A stretch of DNA of 64,000 nucleotides from Bacillus sp. RO3 (GTDB taxonomy: Bacteria; Bacillota; Bacilli; Bacillales; Bacillaceae_B), in the NCBI RefSeq assembly GCF_012911895.1, contig NZ_JAAXCV010000028.1, positions 124,001-188,000 on the forward strand, in the 5' to 3' direction. The translations under genes and the position numbers were made by a program. This document shows positions 48,765 through 57,643 of this stretch, in pieces (the stretch's first letter is position 1; every line of letters starts with the position of its first letter). The notes under the pieces are model-generated. The model was not told where the DNA came from and ran no database searches. It saw nothing but the letters and a program-made list of their open reading frames with translations.

Positions 48765-49790
48765 TTACTTAATAAACATAGCATCCCCAAAGCTGAAGAA
48801 GCGGTATTGTTCTTTGACAGCCGTTTCGTAAGCATGCATGACATGATCCTGTCCTGCAAATGCACTGACCAACATGATCAGGGTCGACTTTGGAAGATGG
48901 AAGTTCGTGATCAATCCATCGATTCCTTTAAAATCATATCCAGGATAGATGAATATATTGGTCCACCCATTTTCTTCAATGAATGTTCCGTGCTTACTGG
49001 CAATCGTTTCAAGAGTCCTGGTGGATGTGGTCCCTACCGTTATAATACGTCCTCCCTTTGCTTTCACATCGTTCAGAAGACGGGCCGTCCCCTCAGATAC
49101 CTGATAGAACTCAGCATGCATATCATGTTCCTCGATGGTATCGACAGAAACCGGTCTGAATGTACCAAGTCCCACATGCAGGGTAATAAACGCAATATGT
49201 ACACCTTTCGCTTTCAGTTCTTCCAACAGTTCTTCCGTAAAGTGAAGTCCTGCAGTCGGAGCTGCGGCTGATCCTCTTTCCTTTGCAAAAACAGTCTGGT
49301 AACGGTCCTGTTCTTCCAATCGCTCCCTGATGTATGGAGGCAGGGGCATTTCACCCAATTCATCAAGAACCTCATAAAAGATCCCTTCATATTGGAATTC
49401 AAGTATTCTCCCACCATGTTCTTTCAAGCCAACACAGGTTGCTTTTAACTTTCCGTCCCCAAAGATGATCTCTGTGCCGACGCGAATCCGTTTGGCGGGC
49501 TTCACGAGAGTTTCCCACTGATCACCCTCTTCTTGTTTCAAAAGGAGCACTTCTATATTGGCACCCGTATCTTCTTTTTGTCCAAAAAGGCGTGCGGGTA
49601 ATACTCTTGTATCGTTTAAAACGAGGCAATCCCCTTCGTTCAGTAAATCGATGATATTCTTAAATTGCAGATGCTCAATGGATCCATCCTTCTTATCTAA
49701 TGCCATCAATCTGCTCTCCGAACGATTCTCTAATGGCGTCTGCGCAATGAGTTCTTCAGGTAAATGAAAATCAAAATCTTCTACTTTCAC
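48765..49790 (-). CDS. queA: S-adenosylmethionine:tRNA ribosyltransferase-isomerase QueA
   Basis: QueA adds the cyclopentene ring to preQ1-modified tRNA using the ribosyl part of SAM, the step after Tgt. The 341-residue length is standard. Motifs: [18 protein letters not shown] at the N-terminus, [33 protein letters not shown], and [20 protein letters not shown] near the C-terminus. Start is GTG at 49790 with GGGTGA upstream. Lies upstream of tgt and yajC. Confidence 0.97.
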   Translation of the reverse strand: MKVEDFDFHLPEELIAQTPLENRSESRLMALDKKDGSIEHLQFKNIIDLLNEGDCLVLNDTRVLPARLFGQKEDTGANIEVLLLKQEEGDQWETLVKPAKRIRVGTEIIFGDGKLKATCVGLKEHGGRILEFQYEGIFYEVLDELGEMPLPPYIRERLEEQDRYQTVFAKERGSAAAPTAGLHFTEELLEELKAKGVHIAFITLHVGLGTFRPVSVDTIEEHDMHAEFYQVSEGTARLLNDVKAKGGRIITVGTTSTRTLETIASKHGTFIEENGWTNIFIYPGYDFKGIDGLITNFHLPKSTLIMLVSAFAGQDHVMHAYETAVKEQYRFFSFGDAMFIK

Positions 49791-49829
49791 AATTTGTCAC
49801 CCAGCTTACATAAATCTCACCCATGAATC

Positions 49830-50030
49830 CTATTTGAATCGTCCAATGATATAAAAGACAACGGAAAGTATAACACTTAACAGAATAGAAGTCATAAGTG
49901 GAAAATAAAATGTTGTATTTTCTTTTTTAATGATAATGTCTCCAGGAAGCTTACCAATTTTGATGAACTGCATGAGGAATCCGATCATAAGAATGATTCC
50001 ACCTATAATCATGAGTAATTTTCCCGTCAA
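49830..50030 (-). CDS. DUF2905 family small membrane protein
   Basis: A 66-residue protein with two hydrophobic helices ([39 protein letters not shown]) joined by a [19 protein letters not shown] loop, the DUF2905 signature. Start TTG at 50030 overlaps the ruvB stop (TTGA), with GGAGG 10 bases upstream. Conserved between ruvB and queA in Bacilli; function unknown. Confidence 0.88.
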   Translation of the reverse strand: MTGKLLMIIGGIILMIGFLMQFIKIGKLPGDIIIKKENTTFYFPLMTSILLSVILSVVFYIIGRFK

Positions 50031-51028
50031 TTGTCCGGCACCTCCAATTGGAAATGGTCATATACAAGATGTGTCACAACCCTTCCCCTTGGCGTTCGTT
50101 GGATAAATCCGATCTGCAGAAGGTAAGGCTCGTAGACATCTTCAATCGTGTGTGACTCTTCGCCTATACTTGCAGCGATCGTATCAAGCCCTACCGGTCC
50201 CCCCCTGAAGCGTTCAATGATTCCTTTAAGGAGCTTATGATCGATATGATCCAGGCCAAGCTTGTCCACTTGAAGGAGTTCAAGGGCTTCCCCGGAGAGG
50301 GTGGTGGTAATATCCCCATTGCTCTTCACCTGAGCAAAATCCCTCACCCTCCGCAATAATCGATTGGCAATCCGGGGGGTTCCCCTCGATCTCCGGGCCA
50401 ATTCTTCAGAGGCAGCAGATTCGATTCTGGTATTTAGAATCGCCGCTGTCCGTTGAACAATTTCATTCAGCTGCTCTTCATTATAATATTCCAATCGGCA
50501 TAAAACTCCAAATCGATCACGCAGCGGGGCTGATAAAGCACCGGCGCGTGTCGTTGCTCCCACCAATGTGAATGGGGGAAGATCTAAACGGACAGACCGC
50601 GCACTTGGACCGTTCCCGATCACAATATCCAAACAAAAGTCCTCCATCGCCGGATATAGAACTTCTTCAATGGCCCTCGGCAAGCGATGAATTTCATCGA
50701 TAAACAACACATCCCCGGGTTCGAGTGCCGTCAGAACGGCAGCTAAATCCCCAGGTCTCTCGATGGCAGGCCCCGATGTAGTGCGGAGGTTCACACCCAT
50801 CTCATTTGCGATGACTGCGGCAAGGGTCGTTTTACCCAATCCGGGTGGACCGTATAGGAGTACATGATCCAGGGTTTCCTGACGCATTTTTGCCGCTTCA
50901 ATGAAAACCTCAAGATTATGCTTTACTTTATCTTGCCCAATATATTGTTTTATTGTCTGGGGACGCAGGGAATATTCAAAAGAATCTTCATTTAACTCCG
51001 ATTCCCCCGATACGATTCTATCTTCCAT
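50027..51028 (-). CDS. ruvB: Holliday junction branch migration helicase RuvB
   Basis: A 333-residue AAA+ motor. Walker [14 protein letters not shown] near 59-71, Walker [13 protein letters not shown], sensor-1 [20 protein letters not shown] (with arginine finger), and the winged-helix C-terminus [42 protein letters not shown] are all intact. It follows ruvA by 15 bases and should share its SOS-type control. Confidence 0.98.
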   Translation of the reverse strand: MEDRIVSGESELNEDSFEYSLRPQTIKQYIGQDKVKHNLEVFIEAAKMRQETLDHVLLYGPPGLGKTTLAAVIANEMGVNLRTTSGPAIERPGDLAAVLTALEPGDVLFIDEIHRLPRAIEEVLYPAMEDFCLDIVIGNGPSARSVRLDLPPFTLVGATTRAGALSAPLRDRFGVLCRLEYYNEEQLNEIVQRTAAILNTRIESAASEELARRSRGTPRIANRLLRRVRDFAQVKSNGDITTTLSGEALELLQVDKLGLDHIDHKLLKGIIERFRGGPVGLDTIAASIGEESHTIEDVYEPYLLQIGFIQRTPRGRVVTHLVYDHFQLEVPDN

Positions 51029-51043
51029 TTAGACTTCCTCCTT

Positions 51044-51655
51044 TTATTTCAATAGGAGCTGAAGAGCTTTTCTGATGATTTCGTCTGATGTATGCCCTTC
51101 CCCTTTTAACTTTGGAGTGATCTTCTTGATTTCCCGTTCAGAGTAGCCCAGTGCCTTAAGAGCAAGAATCGCTTCGTCAAAGGCCTCGTCCTTACCAGTG
51201 GACACTCCGGCTTCCTCGGGATCCGAGAATAAGCTTGGAAAATAATCAGGCACAACATCCTGAAGCTTCCCTTTCAAGTCAAGGATCATTTGACGTGCTG
51301 TCTTCTTCCCTACACCGGGAAACTTTGTCAGAAAGCTCTCATTCTCTTCTTCAATGGCCGTGATCACCTGTTGAGGGGCTCCTGAGGCTAAAATCGCCAA
51401 TGCCCCCTTCGGACCGATTCCTGAAACATTTAATAGTTTCATAAACAGCAATTTCTCTTCAATCGCCAAAAAACCGTAAAGGGCAATAAGATCTTCACGA
51501 ACATGCTGATATGTAAAAATCTGAATCTCTTGATTTTGATATTTCGAATAAACAAACGGATTTGCCGTATACAGCTGGTACCCGATGCCATTATTCTCCA
51601 CTACCACATACTCAGGACCAACCTGACTGACCGTCCCTTTTATATATTCATACAT
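51044..51655 (-). CDS. ruvA: Holliday junction branch migration protein RuvA
   Basis: RuvA binds the four-way junction and loads RuvB. The 203-residue protein has an OB-fold N-terminal domain ([25 protein letters not shown]), tandem helix-hairpin-helix motifs ([37 protein letters not shown]) and the C-terminal domain III ([20 protein letters not shown]). GGGAGAG precedes the ATG. The 125-bp repeats start only about 15 bases upstream of the start codon. Confidence 0.98.
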   Translation of the reverse strand: MYEYIKGTVSQVGPEYVVVENNGIGYQLYTANPFVYSKYQNQEIQIFTYQHVREDLIALYGFLAIEEKLLFMKLLNVSGIGPKGALAILASGAPQQVITAIEEENESFLTKFPGVGKKTARQMILDLKGKLQDVVPDYFPSLFSDPEEAGVSTGKDEAFDEAILALKALGYSEREIKKITPKLKGEGHTSDEIIRKALQLLLK

Positions 51656-51675
51656 ACTTTTCTCTCCCTATAAAA

Positions 51676-52062
51676 AATGCGCAGGCGGCTTGTTTAGCCC
51701 CGACAAGCATAAGATGAATGGACCAGGAAGGCGGTTTTTTGCCTTCATGGACTATTTAGCTTATGACCTCGAGGGGCTAGCCGCCGGAGCTGGACTATAA
51801 AATGCGCAGGCGGCTTGTTCAGCCACGACAAGCATAAGATGAATGGACCAGGAAGGCGGTTTTTTGCCTTCATGGACCATTTAGCTTATGACCTCGAGGG
51901 GCTAGCCGCCGGAGCTGGACTATAAAATGCGCAGGCGGCTTGTTTAGCCCCGACAAGCATAAGATGAATGGACCAGGAAGGCGGTTTTTTGCCTTCATGG
52001 ACTATTTAGCTTATGACCTCGAGGGGCTAGCCGCCGGAGGTGAATGATCAAAATGCGCAGGC
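51676..52062. repeat. Tandem array of three 125-bp structured units upstream of ruvA
   Basis: Units start at 51676, 51801 and 51926, each with AATGCGCAGGCGGCTTG; a fourth start, AAATGCGCAGGC, is truncated at about 52062. Units 1 and 3 are identical over the structured core; unit 2 differs at three bases in that core. Each folds as a long hairpin: GGCGGCT with AGCCGCC, AGCCCC with GGGGCT, CATAAG with CTTATG, and an inner GAAGGC/GCCTTC hairpin. A competing local stem GCTTGT/ACAAGC is possible. The array fills most of the 584-base gap between bofC and ruvA and holds no credible ORF. Confidence 0.95.
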
Positions 52063-52110
52063 AACTGATCCCCACGCATAAAAAGTCATATAAAACCTAT
52101 TGTATCATAC

Positions 52111-52137
52111 CACTCTTTCCTGTGGTCGGAAAGAGTG
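52111..52137. other. Perfect hairpin between the LexA-like box and the repeat array
   Basis: CACTCTTTCC and GGAAAGAGTG form a 10-bp stem with a 7-base loop. On the minus strand it is followed by GTATGATACAAT, which contains possible -10 hexamers (TATGAT, TACAAT) for ruvAB. It could be a regulatory hairpin or an operator. Confidence 0.5.
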
Positions 52138-52146
52138 ACCTATAGA

Positions 52147-52160
52147 GAAACACCTGTTCT
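52147..52160 (-). promoter_or_regulatory. LexA (DinR)-type SOS box upstream of ruvAB
   Basis: The minus strand reads AGAACAGGTGTTTC, matching the B. subtilis SOS box CGAACRNRYGTTYC at all but the first base. It directly follows a TAAAAT -10-like hexamer (52162-52167), a usual place for repressor binding. B. subtilis ruvAB belongs to the LexA regulon. Confidence 0.75.
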
Positions 52161-52204
52161 TATTTTAACAGATTAAACCTGAATTGGGCAGAGAAAAATC
52201 CAAT

Positions 52205-52234
52205 TTAAAAACCAGTGGCGATCGCACTGGTTTG
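52205..52234 (-). terminator. Terminator after bofC
   Basis: AAACCAGTG and CACTGGTTTTT pair around CGATCGC on the minus strand, 6 bases after the bofC stop. It isolates bofC from ruvA. Confidence 0.9.
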
Positions 52235-52239
52235 TACTG

Positions 52240-52788
52240 TTATTTAGGAACCGAGTATGGTTTAAACTGTTCAAGGACCTCTTCATATTCCTGCTTTGAC
52301 TTTATAGGGATGCCATTGACTAAGTCATCATGGCGCTTGCTTTCAAGCTTCTCTATATCAATCTGAAAGAAAGACTGAATGATCTCTGCCTGCCCCGGTT
52401 TTCCATTAAAAATAGAAAGAACACCATTGTCAGAGATGCCGAAATATCCATTTGATTTTAATAACGGGGAAATGTCATCCATCCGTTTTTGAAAGACGAT
52501 TTCGTCATCTGTCATATCCATGAGCTGCCAGTCTTCATATGAAGCCCAGAAATCTTCCATGCTCCAAATCGTTTCCTGTACGATTTCCTCACTCACTTCA
52601 CCATCAAGATATACTCTCTCAAGTATTACTGTGACCGTGTGGGCAGATGTTACCTCTGCAGGCGTTCCGTTCAACTCCTCAAGAGATCCCCCATCAGCAG
52701 CCTGCTTTTCTTCTGAATAAAAGAATGTGAAGTAAAAAGCACCTATTAACAACATCACCATAAACACGATTCGAACCTTAATCGTCAT
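52240..52788 (-). CDS. bofC: Forespore signalling protein BofC
   Basis: A 182-residue protein. An N-terminal hydrophobic segment (about 5-24, signal or anchor) precedes the BofC domain: HTVTVILERVYLDGEVSEEIVQETIWSMEDFWASYEDWQL and a C-terminal domain with NGYFGISDNGVLSIFNGKP. In B. subtilis BofC lies in the intermembrane space and modulates SpoIVB signalling to pro-sigma-K processing. Start ATG at 52788, 6 bases after GAGGTG. It is beside ruvA as in B. subtilis. Confidence 0.92.
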   Translation of the reverse strand: MTIKVRIVFMVMLLIGAFYFTFFYSEEKQAADGGSLEELNGTPAEVTSAHTVTVILERVYLDGEVSEEIVQETIWSMEDFWASYEDWQLMDMTDDEIVFQKRMDDISPLLKSNGYFGISDNGVLSIFNGKPGQAEIIQSFFQIDIEKLESKRHDDLVNGIPIKSKQEYEEVLEQFKPYSVPK

Positions 52789-52914
52789 CGTGATCACCTC
52801 GAACTTTTTTATGTAACAATCTATTCAATAGTCTTGCCAAACCCTGTTAAGAATATCCAATCCTTGAATAATTTTTTGAGGTATATTTCTTTAAGAAGTC
52901 AAATTCCCCTAGTA

Positions 52915-52958
52915 CAAAAAAGAAGACTACCAAAGAGATTGTACTCTTTAAGTAGTCT
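52915..52958 (-). terminator. Terminator after the coxA-like gene
   Basis: AGACTAC-AAAGAG and CTCTTT-GTAGTCT pair around TACAAT, followed by TCTTTTTTG on the minus strand, just after the lipoprotein stop codon. Confidence 0.88.
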
Positions 52959-52966
52959 ACCCTTCA

Positions 52967-53701
52967 TTACTCTTTCATTCGGTTCTTTACTGACTTGAAC
53001 ATATCGTGCATATCAAAGTTGATTCCTTCTCTTGGTCCGCCGTCACGCAAATCGTTGTCAATGTTTCTGACCCGGCTGAACGTCCCTTCATCGGTCACAA
53101 CCGAAACCGTTCTTCCATGAAGATAAGGCTGTACGGCTTTTTTCACCCGTGCTTTCGTTTCCTCAACTTTGCTGTGGTCATCGAGTTCTACAGCGATGAG
53201 GACGTCGGAACCGTATGCAACAGCACGAACGTCGCTGACATTTCTCACTTTACCGGTAACATCACCGATTTTCTCGGCTAAGTCCCCTTCGTATGCTGTA
53301 TAATAGGATCTCTTCGCATTTCGTGTATTATCGTCAAGATGTCCATGGTAGTTCGCATCACCGTGGCTCGCTCGACCGTCTTGTGCCAAGAAATTCTCAT
53401 CATATTTTGCAAGTGGACTTGAAGGGTTTTTAGGATTTCCATTCTCATCTCTTACTTGAAGGAATTCCCGCTTCTTTTGACGGATATCCTGTCCCTCTCT
53501 CCCCACAGAGTGGTCGTACATCTCTGTCAGGGGTCCGTCCCTCTGGTCTTCCTTATCCCCGCCGTGGCCTTCGTTTGAATAGAAGCCGAGGGGTTCGTAA
53601 GAGTCTGTGTAGCGATCCTGGGCTTCTTCTTCACCATTACAAGCTGCAAGGCCCAGCGTCATGACGGCTGTCAATGGTACCATGAATAATCGTTTATTCA
53701 A
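52967..53701 (-). CDS. YhcN/YlaJ family sporulation lipoprotein (CoxA-like)
   Basis: A 244-residue lipoprotein. The signal peptide ends in the lipobox LAAC at about 16-19. A charged, Asp/Glu/His-rich region follows, then the YhcN/YlaJ domain at about 125-215 (KIGDVTGKVRNVSDVRAVAYGSDVLIAVELDD, FSRVRNIDNDLRDG). In B. subtilis the cortex protein CoxA is encoded next to safA, so a spore role is inferred. Start TTG at 53701, after GAAGGAGG; the longer frame upstream lacks a signal peptide at its start. Confidence 0.85.
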   Translation of the reverse strand: MNKRLFMVPLTAVMTLGLAACNGEEEAQDRYTDSYEPLGFYSNEGHGGDKEDQRDGPLTEMYDHSVGREGQDIRQKKREFLQVRDENGNPKNPSSPLAKYDENFLAQDGRASHGDANYHGHLDDNTRNAKRSYYTAYEGDLAEKIGDVTGKVRNVSDVRAVAYGSDVLIAVELDDHSKVEETKARVKKAVQPYLHGRTVSVVTDEGTFSRVRNIDNDLRDGGPREGINFDMHDMFKSVKNRMKE

Positions 53702-53804
53702 TGGTGATTCCTCCTTCAACCCAATACTCGAGCATATTATGTGCTCACCATTAGGTTGTGAAAGGGGCTCACCTTTCATTCGGGTCAATGATTGGAGACA
53801 TCTC

Positions 53805-54779
53805 CTACAATTGGGTATTGATCCTTTTCACTTCACCATGCAGCTCTTGATTGAATTGCATCCTTCTGGGAAATTGGTCAAGGGTCAAATGGGTTAAGTA
53901 ATTCCACACACGTTGTTTATAGTATTGATCCTCACGTATGAAACGATTCCATTCACGAAACACATCCGAAGGGTACATGAGACCAAGATAGAAGACCAGC
54001 TCATTCTCATATGCCTGGAACGGTGCCATTCGCTTCAGGTCACCCAAAGACCAATTTAAATACGGTAAAATACGGTTGCAAAACTGCAGGTCGTCTGTCA
54101 TTTCTGTGGAATGTGACATTAAATCAAAGTCGATCATATACACGATTCCGTCTTGACCTCTTAAGAAATTATGATGGGCTACATCTCCGTGGGTGATGCA
54201 TTTTCCATTCACCCCGAGTTCGATTGTTTTCAATTCCTTCAGCGCCCATTTCCCCCATTCCAAATACGTATAAAGATAATAAGGTTGAATGAACGCTTGC
54301 AAATAGGGGAGATTATATTGAAACTGGGCCATTCGTTTTTTCCATTTTTTCAGCCATCTATATCTGGGAATCTCCATTGTCCATGTGGCGTTGATCCGCT
54401 TCGTTACCGCATGGAATTTTTTCAGGACCATCCATGCATCTCTCCGGTCATTTGGATGATCATAGCTAATGGAACGGGAAGTTTCCAACCAGGCTGTTAT
54501 TCCGATTGCAGATCCTTCAAACAGAAGTATCTCCCGTGAATGAATGGGATGAAAGGGCAGGACATGATAAAACTTCTCTTTTAACAAGGCTGAAGTCAGC
54601 CGTTCCTGTTGCAGGAATCTCAGTTGATTAGGAAACCGTTTCACAAACCATTTTCTTCCATGACTCTTCAGCTTCCATTTTCCTTCTTTTAGCATTTTCA
54701 GGGATGCTCCGGGATCGTTTAACTTATATTGTAAAAAAGAAAGGAGACGATGTGAATAATCGTCCCCCCGTACATGCAT
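53805..54779 (-). CDS. CotS/aminoglycoside-phosphotransferase-fold protein
   Basis: A 324-residue protein with a kinase-like fold. THGDVAHHNFLRG carries the catalytic HGD..N pattern, and YMIDFD the metal-binding Asp of the APH superfamily; a Lys in WFVKRFPNQ may bind ATP. Spore proteins CotS, CotI and YutH share this fold, and the gene lies between safA and the coxA-like gene, so a spore coat role is likely. Start ATG at 54779, directly after the safA stop, with GAAGG 5 bases upstream. Substrate unknown. Confidence 0.8.
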   Translation of the reverse strand: MHVRGDDYSHRLLSFLQYKLNDPGASLKMLKEGKWKLKSHGRKWFVKRFPNQLRFLQQERLTSALLKEKFYHVLPFHPIHSREILLFEGSAIGITAWLETSRSISYDHPNDRRDAWMVLKKFHAVTKRINATWTMEIPRYRWLKKWKKRMAQFQYNLPYLQAFIQPYYLYTYLEWGKWALKELKTIELGVNGKCITHGDVAHHNFLRGQDGIVYMIDFDLMSHSTEMTDDLQFCNRILPYLNWSLGDLKRMAPFQAYENELVFYLGLMYPSDVFREWNRFIREDQYYKQRVWNYLTHLTLDQFPRRMQFNQELHGEVKRINTQL

Positions 54780-54780
54780 G

Positions 54781-56358
54781 TTAGCCTTCAAAGTCATCGT
54801 CATTTAAGTTAGGCATGGAAAAGGCTCTCGCCCCATACATTCCCTGCGGCATGCCCATTCCCTGACCTTGAGGCCCCATCGGCATTCCTTGACCAGGCAT
54901 TCCCTGCCCCATCATTCCCGGTCCATATCCGTATGGTTGTTGCTGCATTCCTTGAGGCATTTGTTGTGGCATCTGCTGGTGCATCATGGGATGATGCATC
55001 ATTGGTCCATACTGGGGTGCACCACATCCGCAATCACTTTGATCGCTTGCTCCCATTACTCCACTCGGCTGACCCATCGGCATCTGGCCTCCCATTTGGG
55101 CTCCCATCACGCCACTTGGTTGACCCATTGGCATCTGGCCTCCCATCTGGGCTCCCATTACTCCACTCGGCTGACCCATTGGCATTTGATATCCATTCAT
55201 CATTGGTGAAGACGGTGACTCTTCAGCCATTGCACCCTGTACTTGACCTCCCGGCCCCATCGGATACCCACCCGGCATTCCTCCTTGGAACCCAGGTCCA
55301 GGCATGACAGGGGAGACAGGATAACAATTTTGAGGATACATCATAGCCGGCGATGCCTGTTGTGGCATCTGAACGGATGGATAATCTTTCTCATCAGACA
55401 CACCCATTACACCGTTTGGCTGACCCATTGGCTGCTGCATTGGTTGCTGCATCGGCTGCTGCATCGGCTGCTGCATTGGCATTTGCATCGGCATTTGACC
55501 GTGCGGCATATATGGCATGACAGAGGATGATTCTTCATCATATCCCATTTGTGGCATCATGGGCATCTGCTGCATTCCGGGCATCGTAGAAGCCCCCTGT
55601 ACCGCGCTTCCAGGTCCCATTGGCATTCCTTGACCCATCGGCATTCCGTATCCTCCCGGTTGCATTCCTCCCCCATACGGAGCTCCGTAGCCGGGGCCCG
55701 GCATGACAGGTGATACAGGTACGCAGTTATTCGGATTATAATACATAGGCTGTGTGTTCCCTCCTTGTGGTTGTGTTGGCATTTGTAAACTTTCTTCTTT
55801 CTGAACACCTTGAACGGCTTCTTGTTTTGGTTTTGGTTTTGGTTTTGGTTTTGGCTGTTCTTTCGCTTTTGGAAGTACATTGGTAGGTTTAGGCGGCGTT
55901 TGAGGTTTTGGTTTTGGCTTCGCTTGTTGCATCGGTTGCTGCATCGGTTTCTGCATCGGCTGCTGCATTTGCATATTCGCCATATTCATCATGTAGTAAT
56001 TGTTTATATCGATTTCAGGCACTACTGGTTGAGGCATTTTAGGTGCAAATGGCTTTTGTGCTTCTTTCGGTTTTTCTTTCTTTGGCTCTTCGACTGGCAT
56101 GGCCATAGGCTTCTGCTCCTTGAACGGATGTTCGGCTTTAGGCATCTCCTTCTTAGGCATTTCCTTGGAACCGTATTTGATTTGTGTCTCTTTCTTTACG
56201 GATCCGCCTGTAGTAGGCACTTTAATTTTCATGCCAGGCATGATCATATCAGGGTTCGATAGCTGGGCATTCATCTGTTTCAACTCTTCGAAATTCACGC
56301 CGTATTTCTTGGCGATTTTCCAAAGAGTATCCCCTTTTTGAACAATATGGATTTTCAC
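54781..56358 (-). CDS. safA: Spore morphogenetic protein SafA (LysM domain)
   Basis: A 525-residue protein. Residues 1-50 form a LysM domain (MKIHIVQKGDTLWKIAKKYG) that targets peptidoglycan/cortex. A Lys/Pro/Glu-rich linker with KPKPKPKPK follows, then a Met/Gln/Pro/Gly-rich low-complexity region with QQPMQQPM and GQPSGVMGAQMG repeats and two NNC/QNC-xPVSPVMPGPG motifs. SafA scaffolds the inner spore coat in B. subtilis. Start GTG at 56358, 8 bases after GGAGG. The C-terminal part is poorly conserved in sequence but similar in composition. Confidence 0.92.
   Translation of the reverse strand: MKIHIVQKGDTLWKIAKKYGVNFEELKQMNAQLSNPDMIMPGMKIKVPTTGGSVKKETQIKYGSKEMPKKEMPKAEHPFKEQKPMAMPVEEPKKEKPKEAQKPFAPKMPQPVVPEIDINNYYMMNMANMQMQQPMQKPMQQPMQQAKPKPKPQTPPKPTNVLPKAKEQPKPKPKPKPKQEAVQGVQKEESLQMPTQPQGGNTQPMYYNPNNCVPVSPVMPGPGYGAPYGGGMQPGGYGMPMGQGMPMGPGSAVQGASTMPGMQQMPMMPQMGYDEESSSVMPYMPHGQMPMQMPMQQPMQQPMQQPMQQPMGQPNGVMGVSDEKDYPSVQMPQQASPAMMYPQNCYPVSPVMPGPGFQGGMPGGYPMGPGGQVQGAMAEESPSSPMMNGYQMPMGQPSGVMGAQMGGQMPMGQPSGVMGAQMGGQMPMGQPSGVMGASDQSDCGCGAPQYGPMMHHPMMHQQMPQQMPQGMQQQPYGYGPGMMGQGMPGQGMPMGPQGQGMGMPQGMYGARAFSMPNLNDDDFEG
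55049..55192 (-). repeat. 51-bp in-frame tandem repeats in safA
   Basis: Starts at 55049, 55100 and 55151 give an exact 51-base period, encoding three copies of a 17-residue unit (GQMPMGQPSGVMGAxxx). Further CAGCAGCCGATGCAG-type short repeats lie at about 55430-55500. Such repeats expand or contract by slippage. Confidence 0.85.
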
Positions 56359-56452
56359 TCTTTTTCCCTCCTCAGGCATAAGTCTATATATCCTATGACA
56401 ACATAGGCAAATTGCTAATCATCTACATAAAAACTTATGAGGCACCAGAAAA

Positions 56453-56487
56453 AAATATACCGTCTCAGGAATTGAGACGGTATATTT
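56453..56487 (-). terminator. Terminator after nadA
   Basis: AAATATACCGTCTCA and TGAGACGGTATATTT form a perfect 15-bp stem with a 5-base loop; the minus strand continues with TTTTC. It lies 30 bases after the nadA stop. Confidence 0.9.
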
Positions 56488-56516
56488 CAGCTTGTATCTT
56501 TTGTTGCTTCTTTGCA

Positions 56517-57623
56517 CTAGGCACGGGTCAACATGCGTTCCAATGCAAGAATCGCATGTTTGGAAACATCACCATCCACTTTGATGATATTTTGAGGAAT
56601 TCCCTCGATAATTTTTTCCAATGACCATAGAAGATGAGGTAAATCGATTCGATTCATCGTCAAGCATGGGCACATGTACGGATTCAGCGAAACAATCTTC
56701 TTATCCCGATGTTGGTTCATGAGACGCTTTACAAGATTCATTTCAGTGCCGATTGCCCAGGACGATCCCGGAGGAGCATCCCTGACCGTTTCGATGATAT
56801 ATTTCGTGCTTCCATTAAAATCCGATTTCTCCACCACTTCACGACGGCATTCAGGATGAACGATAATTTTCATGTCAGGATGATTCTTTCTGACATCCTC
56901 TATATTTTTCTCTGTGAAATTTTCGTGTACGGAACAGTGCCCCTTCCAAAGGATCACTTTCACTTTATCAGTGTCCCCATCATGGATCAGCTCATTCTGA
57001 ATAGGATCCCATACTGCCATTTCATTTAAGGAAACGCCAAGATCTGCCGCTGTGTTTCGCCCTAAATGCTGGTCGGGCAGGAAAAGGATCCGCTCCTTCT
57101 CACCTAATGCCCATTCCACCATTTTATGGGCATTCGATGACGTAACCGTCGCCCCCCCGTTCTTTCCGACAAAGCTCTTGATGGCTGCGGTTGAATTGAC
57201 ATACGTAAGGGGGATAATCGTGTCACCGAATTGCTCCATCAGTTTAGTCCATGCCTTTTCTGTTTGATAAATATCCGCCATATCCGCCATGGAACAACCC
57301 GCCCTCATGTCTGGCAGAATAACGTCCTGATGATCGTCTGTCAGGATATCCGCCGTTTCCGCCATAAAATGAACACCGCAGAAAACAATGTACTCAGCCT
57401 CTTTATTCCTGGCGGATATTTGAGCGAGTTGAAGCGAATCGCCAACGGCATCGGCAAATTGGATCACTTCGTCTTTTTGATAATGATGCCCAGGAATAAA
57501 AAGCTTATTTCCTAACCGGCGCTTAATTTCCCTCACTCTGTTTTCCATCTCTTCTATTGATAACGTTGTAATCGATTCAGGCAGTACCCCCGAATCTTTT
57601 GTTAATTCATCCAGTAACCCCAT
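56517..57623 (-). CDS. nadA: Quinolinate synthase NadA
   Basis: NadA condenses iminoaspartate with DHAP to quinolinate and needs a 4Fe-4S cluster. The 368-residue product is the long Bacillus form. Motifs: [41 protein letters not shown] (first Cys ligand), [11 protein letters not shown] (second), and [13 protein letters not shown] (third). Start ATG at 57623, 7 bases after AAAGGGG; an ATG two codons upstream is closer than usual. It is the last gene of nadB-nadC-nadA. Confidence 0.97.
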   Translation of the reverse strand: MGLLDELTKDSGVLPESITTLSIEEMENRVREIKRRLGNKLFIPGHHYQKDEVIQFADAVGDSLQLAQISARNKEAEYIVFCGVHFMAETADILTDDHQDVILPDMRAGCSMADMADIYQTEKAWTKLMEQFGDTIIPLTYVNSTAAIKSFVGKNGGATVTSSNAHKMVEWALGEKERILFLPDQHLGRNTAADLGVSLNEMAVWDPIQNELIHDGDTDKVKVILWKGHCSVHENFTEKNIEDVRKNHPDMKIIVHPECRREVVEKSDFNGSTKYIIETVRDAPPGSSWAIGTEMNLVKRLMNQHRDKKIVSLNPYMCPCLTMNRIDLPHLLWSLEKIIEGIPQNIIKVDGDVSKHAILALERMLTRA

Positions 57624-57643
57624 GTTCATACCCCTTTCCCTAT

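Noticed and set aside
51676-52062. CRISPR array
   Set aside because: The 125-bp units are directly abutting with no unique spacers, and no cas genes are near.
55810-56262. 150-residue plus-strand open frame rich in Phe, Trp and Arg
   Set aside because: It is the antisense shadow of the low-complexity repeats in safA.
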